From positions 1-11,401 of the forward strand of contig JAHZAR010000077.1 of NCBI GenBank assembly GCA_019423835.1: a DNA stretch of 11,401 nucleotides. The letters run 5' to 3'. This DNA is from Clostridiales bacterium. Its GTDB lineage: Bacteria > Bacillota > Clostridia > Lachnospirales > Lachnospiraceae. The number at the start of each line of letters is the position of its first letter. The stretch's first letter is position 1. Positions 11,350 to 11,401 of this stretch are shown here, one piece after another. The notes beneath the pieces were generated by a model that did not search any database, was not told where the DNA came from, and saw only the letters and a list, made by a program, of their open reading frames with translations. The position numbers and the translations under genes are program-made.

Positions 11350-11401
11350 ACTAAAACTGAATATTGAACCGCAAAGGCGGCGTTTCCCACTTCCTACCCG
11401 G

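Noticed and set aside
10960..11367. 135-codon plus-strand ORF opposite the CotJC remnant
   Set aside because: It is antisense to a region with clear CotJC similarity on the minus strand and has no ribosome binding site.

Overview
The window looks like chromosomal DNA of a Gram-positive anaerobe of the Clostridia, most likely Lachnospiraceae. The evidence is AGGAGG-type ribosome binding sites in front of almost every gene, extended -10 promoters (TGnTATAAT), tRNA genes without an encoded CCA, an AsnA-type asparagine synthetase, a CotJC/Mn-catalase remnant, paired half-size chromate transporters, and many short one- or two-gene units. No family search was possible, so the taxonomy is inference. 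I see no phage, IS element, CRISPR array or rRNA.

Left part (1-1811). Minus strand: asnA (aspartate-ammonia ligase, cut by the window edge) with its own promoter and a hairpin-rich leader, then a Cof-type HAD phosphatase that may be preceded by an overlapping 41-codon ORF. A plus-strand tRNA-Pro(GGG) with a strong promoter and a textbook terminator follows.

Positions 1812-4083. A strong promoter drives a ~190-nt structured leader (or a small RNA) ending in a hairpin and T-tract directly before a cysteine-motif redox protein gene (C_GCAxxG_C_C family). Convergent to it are two minus-strand genes of unknown function: a zinc-ribbon membrane protein with a long charged linker, and a 75-aa coiled-coil protein.

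Positions 4177-6599. A LysR-type regulator is divergent from two adjacent half-size chromate/anion transporters. Their promoters overlap, and a perfect inverted repeat lies on the regulator's -10 box: a classic autoregulating LysR arrangement with a probable heterodimeric transporter. A 12-bp hairpin separates this unit from the convergent dsdA.

Positions 6636-8870. dsdA (D-serine ammonia-lyase) on the minus strand has a recognisable promoter. About 800 bp without a convincing gene follow, containing several strong inverted repeats, one of them a likely terminator for the next gene.

Positions 8871-10404. A 115-aa protein with 20 cysteines and an internal 21-bp tandem repeat is divergent from a macro-domain ADP-ribose hydrolase gene that is followed by an 80-aa unknown gene, apparently in one operon. 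A tRNA-Val(CAC) follows.

Positions 10405-11401. An 80-aa hydrophilic unknown protein, a 65-nt long hairpin, and on the minus strand the C-terminal part of a CotJC/Mn-catalase protein whose first half is not encoded next to it. The strongest leads for new biology are the cysteine-rich protein next to the macro-domain pair, and the structured leader or small RNA in front of the redox protein.
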